DNA of 64,000 nt from Corallococcus macrosporus DSM 14697 (GTDB taxonomy: Bacteria; Myxococcota; Myxococcia; Myxococcales; Myxococcaceae). The DNA lies in contig NZ_CP022203.1 in assembly GCF_002305895.1 (NCBI RefSeq), forward strand, positions 310,001 to 374,000. The letters run 5' to 3'. Positions 16,114-24,315 of this stretch are shown here, piece by piece. Position numbers and translations under genes: made by a program. The notes below the pieces were generated by a model that was not told the origin of the DNA, made no database searches, and was given only the letters and a program-made list of their open reading frames with translations. The stretch's first letter is position 1. Each line of letters starts with the position of its first letter.

Positions 16114-17321
16114 GCCCGTTCTCTCCCGCTGGGACGGAGCGCCGCCTGGCCCTTCGCGCGGGGCTCTTCGTCGCCATCGGCCTGGCGGTGGCCCTGGTGG
16201 TCGTCATGGTCATCGGGCAGCAGTCGCGCCTCTTCCAGCGCAAGACGACGTACCGCGCCTACTTCAGCAACGTGCAGGGCCTGAGTGACGAGTCGCCTGT
16301 CTGGCTCGGCGGCCTCAACGTGGGGCGGGTGACGGGCATCGTCTTCTCGCCGGACCCGAAGGACCCGCGGCTGGAGGTCCAGTTCCAGGTGTCCACCCGC
16401 TACACGGACCGCGTGCGGCAGGACTCGGTGGCGCAGCTCTCCAGCATGGGGGTGCTGGGGGACAAGGCCGTGGACATCTCCCTGGGCAGCCCCACGGCGC
16501 CGCTGGTGGAGCCGGGTGGGGTGCTGAAGTCCTCCTCGAGCGGAGACCTGGGGGCGCTGCTCAACGGGGCCTCGCAGGTGATGGAGAACTCGGTGGCCAT
16601 CAGCAAGTCGCTGCGGGCGGCGGTGGAGACGTACGCCAACCCGGAGATGGCCGAGGACGTCACGCGCGGCGTGGCGGCGCTGCGGGCGCTGCTGGAGGAG
16701 GTGGAGAAGGGCGACGGCGTGCTGCACGCGCTCATCTACGACAAGGAGGCCGGCCGCGAGGTGCGGGGCCTGCTGGCCAACGCGTCCAACGCGGCGGCGC
16801 GGGTGGATGGCGCGGTGGGGGAGCTGGAGGGGATTCTGCGCGAGGTGCGCGCGGGGGACGGCACGGCGCACGCGCTCATCTACGGCCAGGATGGCGCGAA
16901 GGCGCTGACGGAGCTGGGCTCGGCGGCGGGGCAGCTCGCGGGGCTCATCGAGGACGCGAAGAAGAGCCCCAACGGGGCGGTGCACCAGTTGGTGTACGGC
17001 GACGCGAGTGGCATGTTCGCGGACCTGGGCGCGGCGGCGGCGGACCTGAAGCAGATTACGGCGACGGTGGCCAAGGGCGACGGCACCGTGGGCGGGCTCA
17101 TCAGCGACCCGACGGTGTACGAGGACCTGCGGGAGGTGCTCGGCAACGTGAAGCGCAACCGCATCCTCCGGGCGCTGGTGCGCTTCTCGCTGAGCAACCG
17201 GGAGGACCTGGACCAGGTGGGCAAGGTGGAGGGCGGGGCGCCGCGCTCCGAGGCGCCCGCCGCGGCTCCGGCGCAGGCGGCTCCCTCTGGGATGGAAGGA
17301 GCTACGTCCCCATCGAAGTGA
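16110..17321 (+). CDS. mlaD: MlaD/MCE-family lipid-binding protein
   Basis: A 403-residue protein with one N-terminal membrane anchor (residues about 14-36, ending VVMVIGQQSR). An MCE domain follows around residues 45-125 (TYRAYFSNVQGLSDESPVWL), then a long helical region with repeated GDGxxHALIY-like motifs (residues about 200-360) and a Pro/Ala-rich tail. MlaD proteins form a periplasmic ring that collects lipids for MlaEF. The C-terminal helical repeat makes it longer than the compact E. coli MlaD and resembles the extended MCE proteins (Mce/TGD2-like). Start at 16110 overlaps the ATPase stop by 4 nt. The open frame before it lies inside the ATPase gene and was not used. Confidence 0.88.
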   Translation: MSPFSPAGTERRLALRAGLFVAIGLAVALVVVMVIGQQSRLFQRKTTYRAYFSNVQGLSDESPVWLGGLNVGRVTGIVFSPDPKDPRLEVQFQVSTRYTDRVRQDSVAQLSSMGVLGDKAVDISLGSPTAPLVEPGGVLKSSSSGDLGALLNGASQVMENSVAISKSLRAAVETYANPEMAEDVTRGVAALRALLEEVEKGDGVLHALIYDKEAGREVRGLLANASNAAARVDGAVGELEGILREVRAGDGTAHALIYGQDGAKALTELGSAAGQLAGLIEDAKKSPNGAVHQLVYGDASGMFADLGAAAADLKQITATVAKGDGTVGGLISDPTVYEDLREVLGNVKRNRILRALVRFSLSNREDLDQVGKVEGGAPRSEAPAAAPAQAAPSGMEGATSPSK

Positions 17322-17344
17322 CGCTGGGGGGGAGCGCTCGCGGT

Positions 17345-18445
17345 TCAGTCCGCGCGCCTGCCTTCACCGCGTGTCAGGAGGATGGCGGCGGGTTGCCCCG
17401 CATCCGAGAGCGAGCCCAGCAACGTGCGCTCGCCGCTCGCATGGCCCCTGAAGAATCCCCAGGCCGCCGCCGCGAGCGACACCGGCGCGGAGGCCGTGCC
17501 CGTCTCTCCCAGCGAACTCGCGAGATGCAGGACGCGGCAGCGTGAAGGGTCCAACTGCTCGGCGAGCAGCACCTGGGCATGGCCCCAGGCCTGCGCCCTC
17601 CAGGCTTCTCCGTTGAGGTCGAGGTAGAGGTCTCCCTGGAAGCGCTGCGTGGCCGCGGGGAGGACGCGCTGGATGGACTCCGCGAGCGCGCGTCCAACCT
17701 GAGCGAGCGTCGCGCCCACGGCTGGTAGGCCGCTCAGCGCCACGGCATCCACCTGCACGGCCGATGCGCTGCCCCGCTCGCGGGCCGTTACGGGACGCTC
17801 CACCAGGATGGCGGCTCCGGCTTCACCCGGCATGAGGCCCACCTGCCGCTGGGGAGACTTGAGCCGCCGGTGGTGGGCGAGCCACGCGAGGCTCTCCGGG
17901 TCCACGTAGGAGTCCGCGGCCAGCACGAGCACCCGGTCGACATCCCTGGAGGTCAGCATGGCCTCCGCCTGTTGGAGCGCCGCCGCCAGGCCGCAGTGCC
18001 CCAGCGCGAGCGCCCGCGTCGTGTCCTCTCTGAGGGGGACGTCCATGAGGGACACGAGGGGGTGCAGGTAGAATGTCTCGAGCGCACCGGGCAGCGTCTG
18101 GAGCGACCAGCCGAACCGCGCCTCGTCGATGAGCGGCGCCAGGGCGATGAGCCCGGTGCGGTGCCAGAAGCGGGCGTCCGTGGAGGAAGGCATCGCGGCG
18201 GCGTCGCGGAGGTCGTCGAAGGCGCCTGACGCCAGCCGCACCCAGGCACCCGTCTGGTAGAACCCATCCGCGAAGGGTGCGGCGGGAAAGCCGGTGACGG
18301 GGACGGCTTCGCCCGGCTCGTCCTCGACGGTGAAGGCCGGGAGGGGCCTGGGCTGGGAGAGGCCCGCGCGCAGCGCGGTGCAGGTCCCCACGACGCCATG
18401 CCCCACGGAGGTGACGAGCCCGAGCCCCGTGACAGCGAGCTTCAC
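17345..18445 (-). CDS. Ketosynthase-like (thiolase fold) protein of a T6SS cassette
   Basis: A 366-residue protein of the beta-ketoacyl synthase fold, starting MKLAVTGLGLVTSVGHG. The segments VDRVLVLAADSYVDPESL and LMPGEAGAAILVERP match the fold. A cysteine in LGHCGLAAALQQAEAML sits where the catalytic Cys is expected. The two active-site His motifs (EAHGT and GHT..AAG) appear as NGEAWRA and LGETGTAS, so the enzyme is likely not a normal condensing enzyme. Similar proteins occur beside DUF4150/PAAR-like genes in type VI secretion effector islands, where their role is unclear, and that is the context here. Its ATG overlaps the stop of the Imm49-like gene by 4 nt. Confidence 0.75.
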   Translation of the reverse strand: MKLAVTGLGLVTSVGHGVVGTCTALRAGLSQPRPLPAFTVEDEPGEAVPVTGFPAAPFADGFYQTGAWVRLASGAFDDLRDAAAMPSSTDARFWHRTGLIALAPLIDEARFGWSLQTLPGALETFYLHPLVSLMDVPLREDTTRALALGHCGLAAALQQAEAMLTSRDVDRVLVLAADSYVDPESLAWLAHHRRLKSPQRQVGLMPGEAGAAILVERPVTARERGSASAVQVDAVALSGLPAVGATLAQVGRALAESIQRVLPAATQRFQGDLYLDLNGEAWRAQAWGHAQVLLAEQLDPSRCRVLHLASSLGETGTASAPVSLAAAAWGFFRGHASGERTLLGSLSDAGQPAAILLTRGEGRRAD

Positions 18446-19254
18446 GGATTCCTCCCTGGGACGTCCGTCGCGCCGTGGATGGAGGTGACGCGCTGCCGCC
18501 AGGACGCTGGAGGCGGCAGCCGGGCGCGGTCGAGGCGGCGGGCCACGGAGGGGGCCAGCGGGTAGTGCTGCTCGGTGGGCAGGCGCGCGCGCCCGGCCAG
18601 CCGCAGCAGCGCGAGGACCTCCACGGAGAGGTGGGCCGTGGTGGCGGCGTCGTCAGGGGAGAGGCGCTCGGCTTCGATTCGCTTGCGCAGCTCGCGGGTG
18701 CGGACGTCCAGCAGGAGGCTCAGGCCCTCCTCGAAGCGCTGGGCGTCCGCGGCGACGAGCGCCTGACAGAGTGGGAGCCGCGCGTCGTCGCGTGCTGTCG
18801 GCAGGCCCTCGTAGCGGCTCATGGCCGCGTCGAGCCGGGCGGTGGGGGCCGCGAGGGTGAAGCGCTCCATGAGGATGCGGACGTAGAGGAAGTCGTCCTC
18901 GTATTCCTCGCCCGGGTTCCAGGTGGCGCGGGAGTGCTGGGCAATCTCACGCTCTGCCTCGGTGTCTCCGCAGGCGATGGCATCGAAGTAGGGCTCGGAG
19001 CGGCTCGTCGTCTTGGTGGAGTCGTCAGCGCCCTGGAGGAAGAAGAGGAAGGCGCGCGCCGAGCGGGAGAGCTCCTCGAAGAGGCCGTCTGGCAGGCCGG
19101 AGAGGAAGAGCTGGGCGATGCCCATGCGCCGGTAGAGGGCGCAGACGCTCATCATCTGGGCCTGGGTGACTTGCCGGGTGAGGACTCTCGGCAGGACCAT
19201 TTGGAGCTGGAGGAGGCTGTTCTTCTCGATGAGGGGCAGGGGCGTTCGCACCAT
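18442..19254 (-). CDS. Imm49-like immunity protein
   Basis: A 270-residue, largely helical cytoplasmic protein resembling the immunity 49 family (long alpha-helical repeats; segment YEDDFLYVRILMERFTLA and DAQRFEEGLSLLLDVRTREL). Imm49 proteins are linked with nuclease toxins in polymorphic toxin systems. It lies two genes downstream of an AHH-type nuclease and directly after an Imm11-like gene, so the cassette appears to carry two immunity types. The second may protect against a toxin from other strains (an orphan immunity gene). The start is the ATG at 19254, and the frame ends in a 4-nt overlap with the ketosynthase-like gene. Confidence 0.7.
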   Translation of the reverse strand: MVRTPLPLIEKNSLLQLQMVLPRVLTRQVTQAQMMSVCALYRRMGIAQLFLSGLPDGLFEELSRSARAFLFFLQGADDSTKTTSRSEPYFDAIACGDTEAEREIAQHSRATWNPGEEYEDDFLYVRILMERFTLAAPTARLDAAMSRYEGLPTARDDARLPLCQALVAADAQRFEEGLSLLLDVRTRELRKRIEAERLSPDDAATTAHLSVEVLALLRLAGRARLPTEQHYPLAPSVARRLDRARLPPPASWRQRVTSIHGATDVPGRNP

Positions 19255-19281
19255 GGCGGGGCGGGCGTTCGTCGGAGCAGC

Positions 19282-19851
19282 TCAGGCCTGTTCCAGCCTG
19301 GTGAGGTAGACGTTGGTGGGGTTGAGCTGTTGCAGTTCGTCCACCAGCTTGTGGCTCAGGACGTAGACGTAGGGGTCCTCCTTGATGCGGAAGAAGTCCG
19401 GCGCCGAGCGGAGCTTCTCCGTGGAGAGGACGTGGTTGTCGATGCCAATGATTTCTCCTGGCATCTCTTTGGAATACTCGATGTCGCTTTTTTCGAGATG
19501 CAGGCAGTCGAAGGTACCCAGAGGGTTGATGATGAAGTAGTCCCGGCTGGCGACCTGCCCCTTGTGGTCGAGCAGGGTGAAGTTGAGGCACTCCATGGGG
19601 ACTCCGGTGCGCTCGAAGACTTCCTTCAGGGCTCGCTCCACCACGACATAGTGAGAGGCAATGAGCGAGGCCAGCTTGCCTCCACCATACTTGCTGCTCA
19701 TCTGCCACACTGCATCTGGGGGATATTTGTCCCCCATGGGGTAGCCCTCTGCGAGGCGGTGGCTGAACATCCTCAAGCCCTTGGGCTCGCGCTCGAGCAT
19801 GCAGAGGCTGCGGTCAACGGTGGGGCCTCGGGTGAGACTGAAGTAGTCCAT
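19282..19851 (-). CDS. Imm11/DUF1629-like immunity protein
   Basis: A 189-residue soluble protein of the imm11 (DUF1629) type. Supporting segments are FTLLDHKGQVASRDYFIINP in the centre and FRIKEDPYVYVLSHKLVDEL near the C-terminus, the latter typical of the family. Imm11 proteins are immunity partners of secreted toxins, often in type VI islands of Myxococcales. The toxin gene ends 6 nt upstream, so this is the best candidate for its cognate immunity protein. Base composition here is clearly lower in GC than the flanking genes, with runs such as CTTTTTTCGAG, supporting acquisition by transfer. Start ATG at 19851. Confidence 0.78.
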   Translation of the reverse strand: MDYFSLTRGPTVDRSLCMLEREPKGLRMFSHRLAEGYPMGDKYPPDAVWQMSSKYGGGKLASLIASHYVVVERALKEVFERTGVPMECLNFTLLDHKGQVASRDYFIINPLGTFDCLHLEKSDIEYSKEMPGEIIGIDNHVLSTEKLRSAPDFFRIKEDPYVYVLSHKLVDELQQLNPTNVYLTRLEQA

Positions 19852-19857
19852 GGCGTT

Positions 19858-20745
19858 CTAGCGGCGAGGGAGCTTGGGCATGTCGGAAATAGGTTCGCCG
19901 GGGTTTGTTTTTCCGAATGACGTGACACTGCGGTAGCAGGTTCTTGAGAGCTTCTCGAGTTCCTCTTTGGAGAGCTTGAATTCTGACGTGTCGCAGTTCT
20001 TGCGGAGTTCCGCGTCGCAGGCTTTCGCGTAGCGGTTGATGATGGGCTCAAGCCTGTCCTGGACGTTCCAGTTGTAGCCCAGATGGTCGAACTTGGGACT
20101 GCCCTCAACCATCCAGGAGCCATCTTCCAGGATGAGGTGCCGGGGGAGTCCCAGGACACGGGCGACCTCCAGGTCCTGGGGCAGGATGATGACGTTGATG
20201 TGGTGGTTGATGTTGTAGCCGGCGCGCAGGAGCGCCAGTCGAATCAACGTCTGGCAGTCAGCATCTTCAATCTCCGCGATGGTCTCATTGAAGAGCCCCT
20301 TGGGAATCAAGTGGTGCGAGTTGTGCCAGTACGGCCACGTATGCTTCGAGAAGTTCTGTCCACGGGGAATGGGCCTGCCCGCGGCATCCTCCATGTTGTC
20401 GCGGGTGGGGCCGTCCAGGTGCCAGTCGCCCGGCTCCGGCAGACGGATGACCGCGCCATACTGTCCTGGATAAAGGTTCCCCCGGTTGCTCAGGTACGCC
20501 GACGTGGCCAGCAGCCCCATGGGGGCGGGCTTCTGCCGGGCTCCCGCGGTGGGGGTCTTGTTGTAGAGCGCCGTCCGGTTCTGCTTCGACTCCGTGAGCG
20601 CCTGCCAGCGGTATGAGCAGGTGCTGGGGTCGAGGCTGGAGTCATGCCCCGTCAGGCACGCGCCACCCTCGGTGTTCTCCTTCACCACCACGTGAGGGCA
20701 GGTGCCGTCTGGGTTGATGACGTGTTCGTCGGTGCTCTTCCCCAT
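19858..20745 (-). CDS. AHH-type nuclease effector (T6SS cassette)
   Basis: A 295-residue protein with an AHH/HNH-like motif NSHHLIPKGLF (His144, His145) followed by INHHINVIILPQD, as in AHH-type nucleases of polymorphic toxins. The N-terminal 130 residues hold Cys-rich stretches (C16, C30, C43) of unknown role. No signal peptide is visible, and the PAAR-like DUF4150 gene starts 24 nt upstream, so delivery by a type VI spike is the likely route, as a separate cargo protein rather than as a C-terminal extension of the spike. An immunity gene of the Imm11 type follows 6 nt downstream. DNA cleavage is inferred from the motif. Confidence 0.72.
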   Translation of the reverse strand: MGKSTDEHVINPDGTCPHVVVKENTEGGACLTGHDSSLDPSTCSYRWQALTESKQNRTALYNKTPTAGARQKPAPMGLLATSAYLSNRGNLYPGQYGAVIRLPEPGDWHLDGPTRDNMEDAAGRPIPRGQNFSKHTWPYWHNSHHLIPKGLFNETIAEIEDADCQTLIRLALLRAGYNINHHINVIILPQDLEVARVLGLPRHLILEDGSWMVEGSPKFDHLGYNWNVQDRLEPIINRYAKACDAELRKNCDTSEFKLSKEELEKLSRTCYRSVTSFGKTNPGEPISDMPKLPRR

Positions 20746-20769
20746 GGCGCTCCTCCGTGCCGTGCCTTG

Positions 20770-21237
20770 CTACTCCACCTTCTCCTTGCAGATGAGGCAG
20801 CACGGCTCACCCGCTTCTTTCCCCACCGCCACCACGGGAGGCTGGATGAGTGGAAAGGGCGGCGTGTTCTTGTCGTTGTGCAGCATCAAGTCGAAGGCCC
20901 GCGCCACGTTCTTCCCTTCGAACTTCACGTCGAAGGAGTAGTTGACGAACTCCGCCTTGCCCTTCGTCTTCCCGGAGGCCACGCCGCCACCGGCCGTGCC
21001 GGCTTCATCTCCGGTGCTCGTGCTGAAGTTCGAGTCCTTCAGGCACGCGGGATTGCCCTCCACGGACACGGTGCTGCTGCCCTGCGCCGTGTCCGCCGAG
21101 CGCGCGACATTGGGATAGGGAATGGGGACGGGCCCCGCCGGGCTGGGCGTCTTGCACACGTCGGGGAAGGCCACCGTGGTGCCGTTGCTGCCCTTCGTCA
21201 CCACGGACATCTTGTTCACGCCAACGGTGTTGCCCAT
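20770..21237 (-). CDS. DUF4150 PAAR-like protein
   Basis: A 155-residue PAAR-like protein of the DUF4150 family. It has the typical features of this group: VAFPDVCKTPSPAGPVPIPY near residue 30, PYPNVARSADTAQGS, and a conserved Gly-rich middle (STGDEAGTAGGGV). DUF4150 proteins cap the VgrG spike of type VI secretion systems and carry effectors encoded beside them. It starts MGNTVGVNKMS at 21237. It follows the TIGR02270 gene by 21 nt and is upstream of the toxin, so the order is spike, toxin, immunity. No VgrG or core T6SS genes are in the window, so this is an orphan effector island. Confidence 0.88.
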   Translation of the reverse strand: MGNTVGVNKMSVVTKGSNGTTVAFPDVCKTPSPAGPVPIPYPNVARSADTAQGSSTVSVEGNPACLKDSNFSTSTGDEAGTAGGGVASGKTKGKAEFVNYSFDVKFEGKNVARAFDLMLHNDKNTPPFPLIQPPVVAVGKEAGEPCCLICKEKVE

Positions 21238-21258
21238 CTCCAGCCTCCCGTCCGTTGC

Positions 21259-22590
21259 TCAGCGGCTCATCCAGGTCGCGAAGGGCCTCAAGGAGGCTCC
21301 ACCGCTCCAGCCTCGAGCCTCCGCTGCCTGCCGGCGTTGCACATGCAACCATCCGTGATGCTCTACCGCGTATTGGCCTCCGGTGCGGATGGCCAGCTCC
21401 AGCGCCAGCGGAGGCCGGCGTCGCATGGGCAGCGTCTCCAGTGCCTCAACGAGGCTCGTGGCCGTGAAGAGCCGGCCGCCGAGGACGCGTGACTCCGGCC
21501 GGAGGTGCTTGCGCGCCTCGCTCCACCAGCGCTCCACCGCGGCGGTGCGGGCAAGCGGGAGCGCATCGTCGGGTCCGGGCGTCAGGGGCGTGCGGAGGTC
21601 CTCCTCCAAGGGGGACAGTGGGTCGTCCTCCGCCTCGCGCTCCCGGAGCAGGTCGTCCTTCAGCACCAGCCCGGTGATGGCGCAGAACGCCTCCGCGGCC
21701 CGGCCTCCCAGCACCGGGTCCTCCAGCCACGGGATGCAGGCCTCGGCGGCTGCGGGCCGTCCGGAGAAGCCCAGCGCCCACAGGACGTCGGCCCTCAGGG
21801 CCGGTGTGTCCAGGCGCTTCACCAGTCGGGAGATGTCCTCATCATCTCCTCCCAGCGCGAGCAGCAGCCGCGCGGTACGGCCCATCGCATCCGGAGCCTC
21901 CGCCGCCGCCTGACAGGCCCCCCAGACCGGGCGCTGCGCCTGGACCAGCCCTGCCTCCAACGCCGCCGCGCGGAGCTCGGGCGCACCTGACGCAACCCCC
22001 TGCCGCACGAGCCCTGTTTCCGCGTCTTGTGGCCAGCGTCGCGCCGCTCGCAGCGCCGCCAGCCGGACCACGTGCGCTGGATGGGCCAGCGCCCGCGTCA
22101 GCAAGTCACCTCCGGGAGGTTGCCCTTGGAGGCGCAGGGACTCCATCGCCGCCGCCTGGACCTCAGGCGGCCCTTTGGGGCCGAGCAGCGAGACGAGCGC
22201 GCTGGCCAGCCCCGGTCGTTCACTGAGCGACACGGCTTCGGCCACCCAGACCTGTCGCTCTGGCGCGCCTTCCCGCAGCTCCTTCAGCACCGCTGTCAGG
22301 CCTTGAGGCGCTTCGCTCGTAAGCAGGGCCATGGCCGCCACGCCCACGCGCTCCCGGTCATCTTCCTGGAGGCTGGGGAGCAGCAGCCTTTCGGCCACCC
22401 GCGAGGAGCCGTGCGCCAGCATGTCGACGAAGGCGCGCAGCCGCTCTTCGTGAAGCTCCGCGACCTGTCCAGGCAGGAGCGTCGCCGACTGGAAGAAGAA
22501 CGCGCGCTGCTGCCACTGATAGCGCGCTTCGTCGAACGCCTCCTCCAGGAGGTCCCATCGGGGGCTCGGGTCCGGACGGAAGGCCCACAT
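21259..22590 (-). CDS. TIGR02270-like HEAT-repeat protein, T6SS island
   Basis: A 443-residue helical protein built of HEAT-like repeats (about ten; for example HPAHVVRLAALRAARRWPQD and APELRAAALEAGLVQ). It matches the TIGR02270 family, often present in type VI secretion islands of Myxococcales and other Proteobacteria, with unknown biochemical role. It heads a reverse-strand group of six genes ending with the ketosynthase-like gene. The ATG at 22590 (MWAFRPDPSPRW) is chosen because the frame upstream is Arg/Gly/Pro-rich noise overlapping the divergent gene at 22945. Gap to the PAAR-like gene is 21 nt, so it is co-transcribed. Confidence 0.78.
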   Translation of the reverse strand: MWAFRPDPSPRWDLLEEAFDEARYQWQQRAFFFQSATLLPGQVAELHEERLRAFVDMLAHGSSRVAERLLLPSLQEDDRERVGVAAMALLTSEAPQGLTAVLKELREGAPERQVWVAEAVSLSERPGLASALVSLLGPKGPPEVQAAAMESLRLQGQPPGGDLLTRALAHPAHVVRLAALRAARRWPQDAETGLVRQGVASGAPELRAAALEAGLVQAQRPVWGACQAAAEAPDAMGRTARLLLALGGDDEDISRLVKRLDTPALRADVLWALGFSGRPAAAEACIPWLEDPVLGGRAAEAFCAITGLVLKDDLLREREAEDDPLSPLEEDLRTPLTPGPDDALPLARTAAVERWWSEARKHLRPESRVLGGRLFTATSLVEALETLPMRRRPPLALELAIRTGGQYAVEHHGWLHVQRRQAAEARGWSGGASLRPFATWMSR

Positions 22591-22944
22591 GATCAGCCGC
22601 GGTCCTTCGCGTGCTCGTGGGTGGACCGGGCGTTGTCGCCCGCCAGCCGGACCGTCCGGCCACTCAGCTTCCACGGGATACGCCAGAGGTCCGGCGTGGA
22701 TTCCGCGCGGGTTTCGATGAGGGTTTGCCTCACACCTCTCTCCGAAGGGGCGCCCCCCCTGGCTGCTCGTCCCGAAGAAGTGTGCCTGTCGCCTCACTCC
22801 CTGTCGAGCGGCCCTCGTGTAGGAAAGGCCGGGGATTCTGTTCGGGGTCGCGGGGGCCAGCCGCTGGCCTTCATGCGCTCCAGGCACTAAGACGGCGGCC
22901 CTCCACCGCGCCGCTGCCGGAGCGCGCGAGGTGGGCCCGCCGCC
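22591..22944. other. Divergent intergenic region
   Basis: About 354 bp between the divergently transcribed T6SS cassette and the GT-C membrane protein gene. No frame with a plausible start and normal codon use is seen in either direction, and no hairpin of note. It should contain promoters for both sides, but I cannot point to clear -35/-10 boxes. Confidence 0.4.
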
Positions 22945-24309
22945 ATGCGCTCTCCCGCCGTCTCTCCCCCTCTGGCCTCCACGCCCGCGCGCTCCGCGTC
23001 TCGCCTCTGGGCGGGGCGGGTGCTGCTCTTCGTGGGCTTCTTCGCGGCCCTGGCGGCGTTCCCCGTCTACACCCCCTTCGACTCCAAGCTGACGCTCCCC
23101 ACCACGCTGTCGTTGCTGCGTGAGGGGAACATCGACCTGGACGAATACGCGCCCACCTTCGCGTCGTACCGCCACGGCCTCTACGAGCGCGACGGCCACC
23201 TCTACAACTACTTCCCCCTGGGGCCCTCCCTGGCCGCCGTGCCCATGGTGGTGCTGGTGGATGGCTTCGTGCGCCTCGCCACGCCAGCGGGCAATCTGCA
23301 TCCCGCCCTGGCGCACTGGCGCCACATCTACGACGCCACCGGCAGCGTCGACCTGGATGCGTGGAACGGCCCGCAGCGCCTCTTCGCCTCCGCGCTGGTC
23401 GCGCTCGCGGGCGTCGTCATGTTCGTGCTGGGCACCGCGCTGCACCTGTCCCGCCAGCGCGCGCTCCTGCTCGCCGCGCTCTTCGTCTTCTGCACGCCGC
23501 TGCTCTCCACCGCCAGCCGCGCACTGTGGCAACACGGCCCCTCGCTGTTGTGCCTCACCTGGGTGCTCCTCTGCCTCGTCCGCGCGCGCGAGGCGCCACG
23601 TCACGCGGCCTGGGCCGGCCTCCCCCTGGCGCTCGCCTACGTCATGCGGCCCACCAACAGCCTCTCCGTGCTGGTGCTGTCGCTCTACGTGCTGTGGACC
23701 TGGCCCCGTCAGGCCTGGAAGTTCTTCGCGGGCGCGCTCGTCGTGGCCATCCCGTGGGTGACGGTGAACCTCGTCCACTACGGCTCCTTCCTGGCGCCGT
23801 ACTACGAACCGCAGCGCCTGGAGTTGTCCGCCTCGCGCGTGGCCGAGGCCCTCGCCGGCAACCTCGTGTCCCCCGCGCGCGGGCTGCTCGTCTTCACCCC
23901 CGTGCTCCTCATGAGCGCCTGGGGCCTGTGGATGGACCTGCGCGCCCGGACCTTCACCCGGCTGCATGCCGCGCTGGTGACGGTGGTGGTGCTGCACTGG
24001 GCCGCCATCTCCACCTTCCCGCATTGGTGGGCGGGGCACTCGTATGGTCCGCGCTTCTTCTCGGACATGGTGCCGTACCTCGTCTTCTTCCTCGTCCCCG
24101 TGGTGCGCGCGCTCCAGTGGAAGGGCCCCGAGGCCCGCCGCGGCCTGACGGCCACCTTCACGGTGCTCGCCGTGCTGAGCCTCGTGCTCCACATCCACGG
24201 CGCCAGCTCGCGCGCGGTGTACCGGTGGAACAGCCTCCCGCTCGACGTGGATACGCACCCGGAGCGGCTCTGGGACTGGTCCGACCCGCAGTTCCTCGGC
24301 CGACGCTGA
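22945..24309 (+). CDS. Multi-pass membrane protein, GT-C/GT39-like
   Basis: A 454-residue integral membrane protein with roughly ten hydrophobic helices, resembling GT-C glycosyltransferases (the PMT/GT39 type). Seen are an N-terminal helix (RVLLFVGFFAALAAFPVYTP), a first loop after helix 1 with acidic residues (NIDLDEYAPTFASYRHG), and a loop near the C-terminus with FPHWWAGHSYGPRFFSDM. Acidic and Trp residues in the first large loop are typical of the family. The likely job is transfer of a sugar from a lipid-linked donor at the periplasmic face; the substrate is unknown. Start ATG at 22945. It ends 6 nt before the convergent ligase stop. Confidence 0.72.
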   Translation: MRSPAVSPPLASTPARSASRLWAGRVLLFVGFFAALAAFPVYTPFDSKLTLPTTLSLLREGNIDLDEYAPTFASYRHGLYERDGHLYNYFPLGPSLAAVPMVVLVDGFVRLATPAGNLHPALAHWRHIYDATGSVDLDAWNGPQRLFASALVALAGVVMFVLGTALHLSRQRALLLAALFVFCTPLLSTASRALWQHGPSLLCLTWVLLCLVRAREAPRHAAWAGLPLALAYVMRPTNSLSVLVLSLYVLWTWPRQAWKFFAGALVVAIPWVTVNLVHYGSFLAPYYEPQRLELSASRVAEALAGNLVSPARGLLVFTPVLLMSAWGLWMDLRARTFTRLHAALVTVVVLHWAAISTFPHWWAGHSYGPRFFSDMVPYLVFFLVPVVRALQWKGPEARRGLTATFTVLAVLSLVLHIHGASSRAVYRWNSLPLDVDTHPERLWDWSDPQFLGRR

Positions 24310-24315
24310 GCGGCG

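Noticed and set aside
22611-23123. Plus-strand frame of 170 codons upstream of the membrane protein
   Set aside because: It overlaps the GT-C gene start in another frame and is Arg/Gly/Pro-rich.
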